Below are positions 43,101 to 50,983 of a DNA stretch of 63,593 nucleotides, one piece after another. The stretch comes from an uncultured Propionibacteriaceae bacterium (GTDB lineage: Bacteria; Actinomycetota; Actinomycetes; Propionibacteriales; Propionibacteriaceae). A model generated the notes under the pieces. The model did no database searches. It was not told the origin of the DNA and saw only the letters and a list, made by a program, of their open reading frames with translations. The stretch is from assembly GCA_937926975.1 (NCBI GenBank), contig CALBCJ010000026.1, forward strand, positions 1-63,593, read 5' to 3'. Position 1 is the stretch's first letter. Each line of letters starts with the position of its first letter. The translations under genes were made by a program, and so were the position numbers.

Positions 43101-44654
43101 ATGGTTACTAGGTCTCCCCGGACTGCCCCTTTGCCCCAGCCGCCGCAGCATCGACTGAGCAGTATCGACCGGTGGTTCCAGATCACTCGCCGCGGCTCCA
43201 CGATCGGGGCGGAGGTCCGCGGTGGGCTGGTGACCTTCTTCACGATGGCGTACATCATCGCCTTGAACCCGCTGATCATCGGCGCCACTCCGGACAAGCT
43301 CGGCAACCTGGTCTCGGGCGCCCCGTACAAGGACGCCGCCGGGGTCGTGATCAGCGCTAACGTCAGCGCCTCGATCGCGATGGTGGCCGCCGCCACCGCC
43401 CTGATCGCCGGGCTGGTGACGATCCTGATGGGCGTGTACGGGCGGTACCCGCTCGGGCTGGCCACCGGGCTCGGGCTGAACGCCCTGGTGGCCTACGTGA
43501 TCGCGCCCCGGATGACCTGGCCGCAGGCGATGGGCCTGATCGTCTGGGAGGGGATCGCGATCACCGTCCTGGTGCTCACCGGCTTCCGGAAGGCGGTCTT
43601 CAAGGCGGTGCCGCGCCCGCTGCGGACCGCGATCTCGGTGGGGATCGGGCTCTTCATCGCCCTGGTCGGTCTGGTCGACGCCGGCGTGGTCCGGATCCCA
43701 GTCGGCCCCGACGGCAAGCCGACCAGCACCGTACCGGTGGAGCTGGGCATTCACGGCAGCCTGATCGGCTGGCCGATCGCGGTCTTCGTGATCGGCTTCC
43801 TGCTGCTCGTCGCTCTGTACACCCGCAAGGTGAAGGGCGCCATGCTGATCGCGATCCTCGGCACTACCGCGGTCGCGATGGTCGTGGAGGCGGTCTTCAA
43901 GGTCGGCCCGAGCAACAGCGGCACTAGCACCAACCCGTCGGGCTGGGCGCTCAACGTCCCGGCGGTGACCGGCTCGCTCTGGTCGGCCCCGGACCTCTCC
44001 CTGATCGGCAAGGTCGACCTGCTGGGCGCCTTCTCCGGCGGCCCGTCGGCGGTCGTGTACGTGGTTCTCACCATCTTCGCGCTGCTGCTGGCTGACTTCT
44101 TCGACACCATGGGCACGATCGTGGCGGTCGGCAGCGAGGCCGGGATCCTGGACAAGTCCGGCAACCCTCCCCACACTCAGGAGATCCTGCTCGTCGACTC
44201 GGTCGCCGCGATCGCCGGTGGCGTCGGGTCGGTCTCGTCGAACACCTCCTACATCGAGTCCGCCGCCGGCGTCGGGGAGGGCGCGCGTACGGGTCTGGCC
44301 TCGGTCGTGACCGGGGTCGGCTTCCTGCTGGCGGTCTTCCTGGCCCCGGTGGTGAAGCTGGTGCCGTCGGAGGCGGCGGCCCCGGTGCTCTTCTTCGTCG
44401 GCTACCTGATGATGATGCAGGTGGTCGAGGTGGACTGGACCGACCTGGAGAACGGGATCCCAGCCTTCGTCACGATCGTGATGATGCCCTTCGCGTACTC
44501 GATCACGGTCGGGATCGGGGCCGGTTTCCTCCTGTACGTGGCGATCAAGCTGTTCCGGGGCAAGGTCCGCCAGATCCACCCGCTGCTGGGCCTGGTGGCC
44601 GTGATGTTCCTGCTCTACTTCGCCCAGGGCCTGATTCTCAGCGCCGTTGGTTAG
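43101..44654 (+). CDS. NCS2 family purine/xanthine-type permease (AzgA-like)
   Basis: 517 aa with 12-14 hydrophobic segments. The AzgA-type NCS2 landmarks are visible: TEI-like RRGSTIGAEVRGGLVTFFTM, AYIIALNPLIIG, GLATGLGLNALVAYVIAP, LLADFFDTMGTIVAVGSEAG, and the substrate-site stretch GGVGSVSSNTSYIESAAGVG. This subfamily imports adenine, guanine or hypoxanthine by proton symport. No PurR-type operator or purine riboswitch was identified in front of it. Confidence 0.9.
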   Translation: MVTRSPRTAPLPQPPQHRLSSIDRWFQITRRGSTIGAEVRGGLVTFFTMAYIIALNPLIIGATPDKLGNLVSGAPYKDAAGVVISANVSASIAMVAAATALIAGLVTILMGVYGRYPLGLATGLGLNALVAYVIAPRMTWPQAMGLIVWEGIAITVLVLTGFRKAVFKAVPRPLRTAISVGIGLFIALVGLVDAGVVRIPVGPDGKPTSTVPVELGIHGSLIGWPIAVFVIGFLLLVALYTRKVKGAMLIAILGTTAVAMVVEAVFKVGPSNSGTSTNPSGWALNVPAVTGSLWSAPDLSLIGKVDLLGAFSGGPSAVVYVVLTIFALLLADFFDTMGTIVAVGSEAGILDKSGNPPHTQEILLVDSVAAIAGGVGSVSSNTSYIESAAGVGEGARTGLASVVTGVGFLLAVFLAPVVKLVPSEAAAPVLFFVGYLMMMQVVEVDWTDLENGIPAFVTIVMMPFAYSITVGIGAGFLLYVAIKLFRGKVRQIHPLLGLVAVMFLLYFAQGLILSAVG

Positions 44655-44662
44655 GGTCAGCT

Positions 44663-45304
44663 ATGGCTCGGATCAGGCTGTGGGCGGTCGGCATCGGTGA
44701 GGTACGCGAGCTTTTCGGTGCCCCGGAGGAGGTGGCGGCCGAGAAGCTGGCCAGCCTGACCCCGCCGCCGGTCACCGCGGCGCGGGCGCCGGGGCTGCTC
44801 GCTAAGCTCGGGCCGCTGCTGCGCCGGGCACCGGAGGCGCCGGTGGTCCCCCCGGACCAGCCGACCCGGGCCGATGCCGAGGCCCTGCTGCAGGGGCACT
44901 TCGTGGCTCCGGCCCGGCTGCCGGCGGCCTGGGCCCTGCTGGCCCGCTGGCTCAGCGAGATGGCCTGGGGCGAGCTGGGGCTGGCGCTGGACCGGGAGCA
45001 GGTCCGCCGGGTGGACTTCGACCTGGCCCGGGCCGGGGTGTCGGCCCACTACAGCGTCCGTCACCTCTGGAGCCGGGACGCCTCGCTGCCGCTGCAGGCC
45101 GCCCCGGGCAGCGAGGTCGGCTACCTGCGCTACCAGAACGCGGTAGAGCTGGGCCAGGCCTGGGACGAGGGCCTGCCCGAGCTGGAAGGGGACAGCCGAA
45201 GCACTGTCGAGACGGTGGTCGACTGGCTGGGCCAGTTGCCGGGGTGGGCCGAGCAGGCCGGGCAGCGGCCGGTTCCGGACCTGTTCGCGGTGGCGCAGCT
45301 GTGA
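44663..45304 (+). CDS. Conserved-looking protein of unknown function
   Basis: 213 aa, cytoplasmic, alpha-helical, with good coding statistics. Notable segments are RLWAVGIGEVRELFGAPEEV, LLARWLSEMAWGELGLALDR and VGYLRYQNAVELGQAWDEGL. I do not recognise a family. The -10-like TAGGGT (44652-44657) overlaps the permease stop and ends 5 nt before this ATG, suggesting a separate leaderless transcript. Function unknown. Confidence 0.65.
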   Translation: MARIRLWAVGIGEVRELFGAPEEVAAEKLASLTPPPVTAARAPGLLAKLGPLLRRAPEAPVVPPDQPTRADAEALLQGHFVAPARLPAAWALLARWLSEMAWGELGLALDREQVRRVDFDLARAGVSAHYSVRHLWSRDASLPLQAAPGSEVGYLRYQNAVELGQAWDEGLPELEGDSRSTVETVVDWLGQLPGWAEQAGQRPVPDLFAVAQL

Positions 45305-45391
45305 CCTGTGCGCTCGCGACGGCTGGCCCTCACTGGTGGCCTGGTCAGGGTGACGGGGAGGCGTCGCGATGACCAACCTGGACCGACCGCG

Positions 45392-45397
45392 TACGCT
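45392..45397 (+). promoter_or_regulatory. -10 box (TACGCT), leaderless start at 45405
   Basis: TACGCT ends 7 nt before a GTG at 45405 that is in frame with the secreted protein and gives a normal signal peptide. Confidence 0.4.
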
Positions 45398-45404
45398 TCG
45401 AGTC

Positions 45405-46379
45405 GTGCTTCGGACGGGACGACGCGTGGCTGCAGTGCTTGCTGTGGCGCTAATGCTGTGCCTGCTGACCGTCCCGTCGGCCCGGGCTGAGACGGTCGTC
45501 TTCACCTGGCAGGACTCGCGGATCCCGGCCCCGGTGGGCCTGGCGCGGGACACGGACCACGGCGTGTACTGGACTGCGACCGCCAGCCCGGCATCGACCA
45601 CGGCCCTGTACGCGGTGGCGCCGGACGGCAAGGTCAAGGCCCGGGTCACCCTTGGCGCCCAGGCCCGGGGACCGGCCGCGGTGGCGTACGACGGTGGGCG
45701 GGTCTTCATCGCTGACTCCGGCAGCCGGGGGACGGTGACGGTGTCGTACGTGACGGTCAACGCCGTGGAGGACGCGAACCTCGGCTACCGGGCCTGGGAC
45801 TTCAGCTATGGCGACTCCTCCCAGACCACGCGGGCCCTGATCATCGGTCCCAGCACCCAGCTCTACCTGGTCACCAGCAGCGGCGCCGTGTACAAGGCCC
45901 CGTCCTCCCCGACCGCGAAGGGGACGAACCGTCTGACCAAGGTCGCGTCCGGCCCGTCCGGGGTGGTCGGAGGAACCGCCGACGGTGACCAGGTGGTGCT
46001 GCGGACGGCCAGCGAGCTCGTCTTCTGCGACCCGACCAGCTTCCAGGTCACGTCCCAGACCCCGGTCCCGGCCCAGAACGGTGCCCGCGGTGTCACCCGC
46101 TCCCTGGACGGGACCCAGCTGCTGATCTCGGGGCAGGGGATCGGGAGCAGCGTGCTCGCGGTTGGTGGCCCTGGCACTCCAAGCCCCAGCCCGTCGCCAC
46201 CAGCATCGTCGTCCTCTTCTGCCTCACCGGAAGCGCCGTCCCCGGCGGCCAGCTCATCGGCCCCGGCCAGCCCCGAGATCCGGGGGGAGACGGTCACTCG
46301 GAGCGGGACCATGGTCGCCCTGGGTGCGGCCCTGGTCTTGGCGGTGGTGGTCGGAGTGGCGACCTTCGCTCGGCGCTGA
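45405..46379 (+). CDS. Secreted beta-propeller-like protein with C-terminal membrane anchor
   Basis: 324 aa from the GTG at 45405. A signal peptide (RTGRRVAAVLAVALMLCLLT, cleavage near SARA) precedes about 200 residues of repeating strand patterns (GVYWTATAS, TALYAVAPDGKVKARV, RGPAAVAYDGGRVFIADS), as in beta-propeller proteins. A Ser/Pro/Ala linker leads to one C-terminal helix (TMVALGAALVLAVVVGVATF) with an Arg tail. It is an extracytoplasmic, membrane-tethered protein of unknown role. An upstream ATG at 45369 is also in frame but would lengthen the cytoplasmic part before the signal peptide. Confidence 0.7.
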   Translation: MLRTGRRVAAVLAVALMLCLLTVPSARAETVVFTWQDSRIPAPVGLARDTDHGVYWTATASPASTTALYAVAPDGKVKARVTLGAQARGPAAVAYDGGRVFIADSGSRGTVTVSYVTVNAVEDANLGYRAWDFSYGDSSQTTRALIIGPSTQLYLVTSSGAVYKAPSSPTAKGTNRLTKVASGPSGVVGGTADGDQVVLRTASELVFCDPTSFQVTSQTPVPAQNGARGVTRSLDGTQLLISGQGIGSSVLAVGGPGTPSPSPSPPASSSSSASPEAPSPAASSSAPASPEIRGETVTRSGTMVALGAALVLAVVVGVATFARR

Positions 46380-46542
46380 GCACGTCGGCTCTTCCGCAGC
46401 GACGAGAACGGGCTGCCGACGTCGCGTGCCTGCCTGCTGCGCTGCCCACGGCCGCGCTGCAGGACTGCCGGTCTCCCTCAGGCACGCGCCGATCGAGGCG
46501 CCGCGGGACTGAGGCGCCTGGCCACCGGTCACCACAGACCGC

Positions 46543-47184
46543 TCAGGCGTGCTGGTTGAGCTCGACCAGCACTGCGTTGTACTGCTCGACCACGTCCACC
46601 AGGGCGTCTCGGCTCGGCTCCCGGACCTCGACCCGGTCTGTCGGCCGGGACCGGGCCAGAGCGGCCAGACCAGCGCAGCGCCGGTCGGCGAGCACCGCCT
46701 CCAGCCCAGCCGGGTCACCAGCCAGCACGACGGCGTCGAGCCGGGAGACCTCGGGCTCCAGCAGCGTGGCCGCGTCAGCGGCGGCCTTGCCGAAGGCGTG
46801 CCGGGCCTGCTGCTCGCGCCGGCGGGCGTACCGCTGCTGCGACCACCCGCCCGCCTTCGTGCGGCCCTGGACATAGTGCCGGGCGGTCCGGGACCAGACC
46901 AGGCCCTGGTCCCAGATCCCGACCGCGTGCCGCCCGCGCCGGACCAGCAGCAGTCCCAGCCGTCGGGGCTGCTGCGCCGTCGCCACCAGAGCGGCGAGCG
47001 GGTCGTCCAGGTCGACGAGGGCCCAGCGGAGTCGGAGCCGGGCGACCGCCAGGTCGGGGCACGTCAGCACCACCGTGCCGGTGTCGAGGCTGGCCACGGG
47101 CTCGCCGTGCCGGGCAGTGAACCGGTCGAGCCAGCCGGGCAGCCGGGTCGCAGGAACAGTCACCTGGCGCCAGGAGTCAGACAT
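46543..47184 (-). CDS. acVLRF1-type peptidyl-tRNA hydrolase / ribosome rescue factor
   Basis: 213 aa, related to eukaryotic eRF1/Vms1 release-factor domains. The catalytic loop is KAGGWSQQRYARRREQQAR at about 118-136, matching the VLRF1 GSxxQ-type glutamine. The domain runs from LPGWLDRFTARHGEPVAS to the C-terminal VVEQYNAVLVELNQHA. The family is proposed to release nascent chains from tRNA on stalled ribosomes. The ATG at 47184 follows GGTGGGG. Confidence 0.8.
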   Translation of the reverse strand: MSDSWRQVTVPATRLPGWLDRFTARHGEPVASLDTGTVVLTCPDLAVARLRLRWALVDLDDPLAALVATAQQPRRLGLLLVRRGRHAVGIWDQGLVWSRTARHYVQGRTKAGGWSQQRYARRREQQARHAFGKAAADAATLLEPEVSRLDAVVLAGDPAGLEAVLADRRCAGLAALARSRPTDRVEVREPSRDALVDVVEQYNAVLVELNQHA

Positions 47185-47283
47185 GTCCCCACCCAAGCGC
47201 TCGCCTTGTGGCTGTGCAACACCGTCAGCAGCCCCTGGCAGGGCCGCCTGGCCGCTAGGCTGACCCGGGACGGGAGGTGAGGC

Positions 47284-47970
47284 ATGAGCGGGCTGATCGA
47301 CACGACGGAGATGTACCTGCGGACCGTCTATGAGCTCCTGGAGGAGGGTATCGAGCCTCGTCGGGCCAGAATCGCTGAGCGGCTGGGGCACAGCGGACCC
47401 ACCGTCTCGCAGACGGTAGCGCGGATGGAGCGCGACGGTCTGCTGTACCTGGACTCCGGCCGTCTGATCCAGCTCACCGACCTGGGGCGGCAGACAGCGG
47501 TCACCGTGATGCGTCGTCACCGCCTCGTGGAGCGGCTGCTGGTGGACGTGATCGGCCTGGACCTGGACCTGGTCCACCAGGAGGCCTGCCGCTGGGAGCA
47601 CGTGGTCAGCCCGGCCGTCGAGGAGCGCCTGGTGCTCCTGGTGTCCGACCCGACCGTGTCCCCCTTCGGCAACCCGATCCCGTCGGCCGAGGGCGGAGGC
47701 CTGGCGACCATCGAGCGCTTCCGGGACGGCAGCCGCCCCCTCAGTGAGGTGGTCAGCGAGCAGCCGACCCGGGCCACCGTACGCCGGATCGGGGAGCACC
47801 TGCAGCAAAAGGACACGCTGGCCGAGCTGATCCGCTCCGGGGCGACGCCCGGGGCGGCGGTCGAGATCCAGACCGTTCCCCGAGGGATCCTGATCAAGGC
47901 CCCTCAGGGTGAGACCGTGATCTCCGACACGGTGGCTGAGCACTTCTTCGTGAGTGCGGACCCGGTGTGA
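47284..47970 (+). CDS. DtxR/IdeR family metal-dependent transcriptional repressor
   Basis: 228 aa, normal IdeR length. The winged HTH runs LIDTTEMYLRTVYELLEEGI with DNA-reading helix SGPTVSQTVARMERDGLL. The metal-ligand region is RRHRLVERLLVDVIGL and HQEACRWEHVVSPAVEERL, containing the His/Glu and Cys-xx-Glu-His ligands of DtxR sites 1 and 2. A C-terminal SH3-like domain follows (IRSGATPGAAVEIQTVP). It would repress iron-uptake genes when loaded with Fe2+ (or Mn2+, for MntR-like members). GGGAGG precedes the ATG, and TAGGCT at 47255-47260 is the likely -10. Confidence 0.92.
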   Translation: MSGLIDTTEMYLRTVYELLEEGIEPRRARIAERLGHSGPTVSQTVARMERDGLLYLDSGRLIQLTDLGRQTAVTVMRRHRLVERLLVDVIGLDLDLVHQEACRWEHVVSPAVEERLVLLVSDPTVSPFGNPIPSAEGGGLATIERFRDGSRPLSEVVSEQPTRATVRRIGEHLQQKDTLAELIRSGATPGAAVEIQTVPRGILIKAPQGETVISDTVAEHFFVSADPV

Positions 47971-48138
47971 CCCCGGTGCAGGGGTACGGGGTCCGCGGCC
48001 ACGCTGCTGGCCACGGCCTGGGACAACGCCCTGGCAGTGCTGGCTGCGGCCCGGCACCGGGACGGACCGGGGCGGGCGATCCCTACCACCGGTGGCCTGG
48101 CCGCCGCCAGGCCTGACCGCGACCGAAGGGACACAGCC

Positions 48139-48915
48139 GTGCCGCGTCGCTTCGGAATCGACTGGGACAGCTACCTCAGCGTCTTTCACGCCGAGCGGCC
48201 GGGGGTCGCTGAGGACGTGCTGAGCCGGGCCAGCAACGGGTACTACAGCCCGCACCGCTGGCTGGCCCGGGCGGTCTCGGCACGTGCCGAGGTGGTGCTC
48301 GACATTGCCTGCGGCTCGGGGGCCATGTCTCGGGAGCTGGCGAGGCCAGGCCGGACGGTGGTCGGGGTGGACATCTCTGCCGCGGAGCTGGCGCTGGCGC
48401 AGTCCCGCAGCGCCGGCCCCTGGGTCCGCGGCGACGCCCTGCGACTGCCGATCGCCGACGAGAGCGTCGACGCGGTCACCTCCAGCATGGGGATGGTGGT
48501 GGTCCAGCCCACCGAGCAGCTGCTGATGGAGTCGGCCCGGGTGCTGAAGCCGGGCGGGATGCTGGCCTTCATGGCTCCCACGGTTCTTCCGCTGCTGCCG
48601 CGAGACCTGCGGACCGGGCTGCAGATCGCGCAGCGGCTGCGGTCGCTGCCCCGGTTCCCGGGGCCGCTGGAGCTGACCGGCTTTGCGGCCACACTGCGCC
48701 GGTACGGGCTGCGCAAGATCGAGGACGGGCGCGAGCTGTACCGGGTGACGATCCGGTCCCGAGCGGACGCCGACCTGATGGTGTCGGCGCTGTACCTGCC
48801 TGCCACGTCCTGGCGGCGCACCGCCGACGCGATCAGCTTCTTGGCCGGTGAGGTGCTGCAGCACGGCCAGGTTGAGCTGGCCATGCCGATGCGCCGGGTA
48901 GTAGCCCTCAAGTAG
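48139..48915 (+). CDS. Class I SAM-dependent methyltransferase
   Basis: 258 aa. SAM-binding motif I is VVLDIACGSGAMSRELARPG, then VVGVDISAAELALAQ, WVRGDALRLPIADESVDAVT and VLKPGGMLAFMAPTVLP. This is the ubiquinone/menaquinone-methyltransferase-like (Methyltransf_11) pattern. The GTG at 48139 follows GAAGGGAC; longer in-frame extensions lack coding character. Substrate is unknown. The stop codon lies inside the bidirectional terminator. Confidence 0.83.
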   Translation: MPRRFGIDWDSYLSVFHAERPGVAEDVLSRASNGYYSPHRWLARAVSARAEVVLDIACGSGAMSRELARPGRTVVGVDISAAELALAQSRSAGPWVRGDALRLPIADESVDAVTSSMGMVVVQPTEQLLMESARVLKPGGMLAFMAPTVLPLLPRDLRTGLQIAQRLRSLPRFPGPLELTGFAATLRRYGLRKIEDGRELYRVTIRSRADADLMVSALYLPATSWRRTADAISFLAGEVLQHGQVELAMPMRRVVALK

Positions 48916-48938
48916 CCCAGGCCGAGCCTGGGCTACTT
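48910..48938. terminator. Bidirectional terminator between methyltransferase and trxA
   Basis: A perfect 13-bp stem (48910-48922 with 48926-48938) has a CGA loop. It is built from the same repeat that forms the last codons of trxA. Confidence 0.75.
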
Positions 48939-48973
48939 GGGCTCGGCCTGGGCTACTTGGACTCGGCCTGGGC
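48916..48973. repeat. Three copies of a ~20-bp unit (trxA 3' end)
   Basis: The minus-strand unit GCCCAGGCCGAGTCCAAGTAG ends trxA. A second direct copy follows at once with one change, and a third copy lies inverted as the other arm of the terminator. The stem-loop appears to have arisen by tandem and inverted duplication of the gene's 3' end. Confidence 0.6.
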
Positions 48974-49324
48974 GTTCTTGCTGGCCGGCTCGGCCTGGTC
49001 CGGGTCGAAGGCCCGGACCTCGGTGATCACCGACTCCAGCTGGGCCCTGGAGAGGGCGCCGGCATTGTTGAAGATCTGCTTTCCCTTCTTCGCGACCATC
49101 AGGGTCGGGATTCCGCCGATTCCCAGGGCCTGGGCGATGTCGGGGTGGGCCTCAGTGTCGAGCTTGGCGAACGTGAGGTCCGAGTGCTCCTCGGCGGCCG
49201 CCTCGAAGATCGGGGCGAAGCGGCGGCAGGGGCCACACCACGACGCCCAGAAGTCGATCAGGATCGTGTCGGCCTGCTCGACGGTGCTGGCGAAGTTCTC
49301 GCTGGTGAGCTCGATGATGGACAT
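48953..49324 (-). CDS. trxA: Thioredoxin
   Basis: 123 aa. Thioredoxin fold with active site WASWCGPCRRFAP (Cys about 32/35), cis-Pro in GGIPTLMVAKKG, and the usual TFAKLDTEAHPDIAQALG. The last ~15 residues are a hydrophilic extension (DQAEPASKNAQAESK). It is a cytoplasmic dithiol reductant. The ATG at 49324 follows GGGAGGTAC. The leader contains an unusual structured region (49383-49492). Confidence 0.93.
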   Translation of the reverse strand: MSIIELTSENFASTVEQADTILIDFWASWCGPCRRFAPIFEAAAEEHSDLTFAKLDTEAHPDIAQALGIGGIPTLMVAKKGKQIFNNAGALSRAQLESVITEVRAFDPDQAEPASKNAQAESK

Positions 49325-49382
49325 GTGTACCTCCCGCGTCCTCAACGACGCTGGGTGCCTGTCCATTCCCGAGAAACCAGAG

Positions 49383-49406
49383 CAGCCCGGCCAGGTGGCC
49401 GGGCTG
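49383..49406. repeat. Perfect 10-bp hairpin in trxA leader
   Basis: CAGCCCGGCC (49383-49392) pairs with GGCCGGGCTG (49397-49406) across a 4-nt loop. It lies 58 bp upstream of the trxA start. Confidence 0.6.
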
Positions 49407-49416
49407 AGGGCAAGAG

Positions 49417-49492
49417 GAGAGCGGCGCCGAGTGAAGGGCTGTGAAGCCGTCTACCCACCCCCAGGAGACATTCAACAGTCGGCGCCGCTCTC
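49417..49492. ncRNA. Candidate structured RNA or small mobile element with 14-bp inverted ends
   Basis: GAGAGCGGCGCCGA (49417-49430) and TCGGCGCCGCTCTC (49479-49492) are perfect inverted copies separated by 48 nt. Read on the minus strand (trxA sense), the interior can form GTCT/AGAC and GGCT-TCAC-AGCC stems, giving a branched structure closed by the 14-bp stem. It could be a cis-acting leader of trxA, an independent RNA or a miniature inverted-repeat element. Confidence 0.35.
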
Positions 49493-49637
49493 GAGAGACA
49501 ACTGTAGAGCACCCGCCCGAGTCTCATCAAGCAATCGTGAGAGGACTCACATCTAGCCTTGTCAGAGGCCTGTTGGAGCGTCGCGGCGACGCTCGGTGAG
49601 GGAACCTGCCACAATGGGCGAGGGTCATCACGACCGA

Positions 49638-49710
49638 GGCCTTGTAGCTCAGGGGATAGAGCAGAGGTTTCCTAAACCTTGTGTCGGAGGTTCGAATCCT
49701 CCCAGGGCCG
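49638..49710 (+). tRNA. tRNA-Arg (anticodon CCT)
   Basis: The acceptor GGCCTTG (49638-49644) pairs with CAGGGCC (49703-49709), discriminator G. The anticodon loop TTCCTAA gives CCT (Arg, AGG codons). The T arm is GGAGG-TTCGAAT-CCTCC. The 3' CCA is not encoded. Confidence 0.92.
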
Positions 49711-49771
49711 CCGCTGTCGGTGGCAGCCGTCGAGCCACCAGGTGAGTCGAGAGATCAGGAGCGTCGCCGCC

Positions 49772-50107
49772 ATGGAGTGGGGGAGTGCCCTGGCCAGGGC
49801 TCTCACCGGGCAGGACCTGTCCCTGCCGGAGACGGGGCCGGTTGCAGCCCGGGTCCTGGAGCTGCTGGCAGAGCTAGGCTGGGACGCTGACCGGATTCAG
49901 CACCGTGCTGCCGAGCGGGCCGAGGCAGGGCTGGTCTGGCCCGAGCCGCCGGACCCGGACTGGTGCCGGCAGGTCGGCCCGGCGCGGTGGCTGGCGGTTC
50001 TGACGTCGGCGCAGCACCAGCTCGAGCACCCAGAGCTCCCCCCGGCCCCGAGGCCCCTGACGGCCGACGAGCGCCGCCTGCTCGCCGACGTCCCGCCCCA
50101 CTGGTGA
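49772..50107 (+). CDS. Small protein of unknown function
   Basis: 111 aa, cytoplasmic, helical, Trp- and Pro-containing (LTGQDLSLPETGPVAARVLE; PPDPDWCRQVGPARWLAVLT; LTADERRLLADVPPHW). No family is recognised. The ATG at 49772 has AGGAGC about 10 nt upstream. It is downstream of tRNA-Arg and may be co-transcribed with it. Coding support is codon bias only. Confidence 0.55.
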   Translation: MEWGSALARALTGQDLSLPETGPVAARVLELLAELGWDADRIQHRAAERAEAGLVWPEPPDPDWCRQVGPARWLAVLTSAQHQLEHPELPPAPRPLTADERRLLADVPPHW

Positions 50108-50286
50108 GCGACGGGGCGCGGGCGTCCTTTCCGCCTCACCTGGCGGCGGTCAGCCCCGGCCGGCTGGATGAGCCGGTGAGGAACGGCTGGCTGTACCTGG
50201 GCGGAAGCACCGCTTTCACCGCGAGGAGAAGGGCCGGGGCGACGGCGGAGCGGCCGAGCCCGAGCGGAGCTCGGGCGACCAGGCAC

Positions 50287-50319
50287 TGAAGGGCCCCCGC
50301 TGGTGGCGGGGGCCCTTCA
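50287..50319. terminator. Strong bidirectional terminator before mscL
   Basis: A perfect 14-bp stem (50287-50300 with 50306-50319) has a TGGTG loop, just beyond the mscL stop. Confidence 0.8.
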
Positions 50320-50333
50320 GGAGGGGGTGAGTG

Positions 50334-50696
50334 TCAGCGGCGCGCCAACAGGTCGCGGATCTCGGTGAGCAGCTCCTCGGTGGTCGGGGCTGCCGGGGTC
50401 TCCTCATCGTCCTTCTTGAGCCGGTCGCGCACGGTCTCGTACGGCTTGACCAGGAAGAAGTACACGATGAAGGCCATCATCACAAAGGCCACCAGGGCGG
50501 TGAGGAACGGGCCGATCGAGGTCAGGCCTAGGGGCTGCCACGAGTCGAAGTTCGGGGCGCCGCCAGCCTTGCCGAGGAGCTCGATGATGATCTTGGTGAA
50601 GCTCTGGACGACGGTCGCGAAGGCGCCGCCGATGATGAAGGCCACCGCGAGCTCGATCAAGTTGCCGCGGAAGAGGAACTCCTTGAAGCCCTTCAC
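50334..50696 (-). CDS. mscL: Large-conductance mechanosensitive channel
   Basis: 120 aa pentameric tension-gated channel releasing solutes on osmotic downshock. TM1 is LIELAVAFIIGGAFATVVQS with the conserved GNLIELAVAFI pore-lining region. TM2 is FLTALVAFVMMAFIVYFFLV. A C-terminal cytoplasmic helix carries EELLTEIRDLL. The GTG start (VKGFKEFLFRGN) has AAAGGGAT upstream. Length matches the family. Confidence 0.95.
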   Translation of the reverse strand: MKGFKEFLFRGNLIELAVAFIIGGAFATVVQSFTKIIIELLGKAGGAPNFDSWQPLGLTSIGPFLTALVAFVMMAFIVYFFLVKPYETVRDRLKKDDEETPAAPTTEELLTEIRDLLARR

Positions 50697-50797
50697 TGAT
50701 AGATCCCTTTCGTTGCAGTGCCTGGGTGCAGGCGTGGGGCTGCAGGACGAACCTAACAGGGCAGGCGGGGGAGAAGCCAATGCACCATGGGAAAACC

Positions 50798-50823
50798 TCA
50801 GGATTCTCTCAGGTTCTTGTCAG
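50798..50823. repeat. 11-bp direct repeats upstream of mscL, candidate regulator box
   Basis: TCAGGATTCTC, TCAGGTTCTTG and TCAG follow each other with an 11-bp period, about one helical turn. That spacing is typical of tandem OmpR-family regulator sites. A shorter similar sequence (TGAGGTTCTCTCAGATTG) lies at 54697-54714, before the GlpR-like gene. Confidence 0.35.
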
Positions 50824-50983
50824 ACCGGGAGCGAGAGGTCAGCGGCGCCGCCAGGGTCTGTGCCCGTGTCAGGTGGGCACGGACCAGGGAGCGTCACAGC
50901 CGAGGTCCTGGACCGGCTCCGAGACCTGGACCTGACCAGCGCCTTCGCCTGGGTGGTCAGCCGCCTCGTTGACGGGCGTGCTC

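Larger units (their letters stand above)
49325..49637. other. 313-bp region between trxA and tRNA-Arg with structured element
   Basis: No protein gene is convincing. It holds two strong secondary structures (49383-49406 and 49417-49492), and its right end is AT-richer, probably the tRNA promoter. Confidence 0.55.

Noticed and set aside
47255..47283. Iron box (DtxR/IdeR operator) before the DtxR-family gene
   Set aside because: No sequence close to the 19-bp TTAGGTTAGCCTAACCTAA-type palindrome was found there, so autoregulation is not supported.
48910..48973. CRISPR-like or VNTR array
   Set aside because: There are only three ~20-bp copies, one of them inverted, without spacers. It is explained by duplication of the trxA 3' end.
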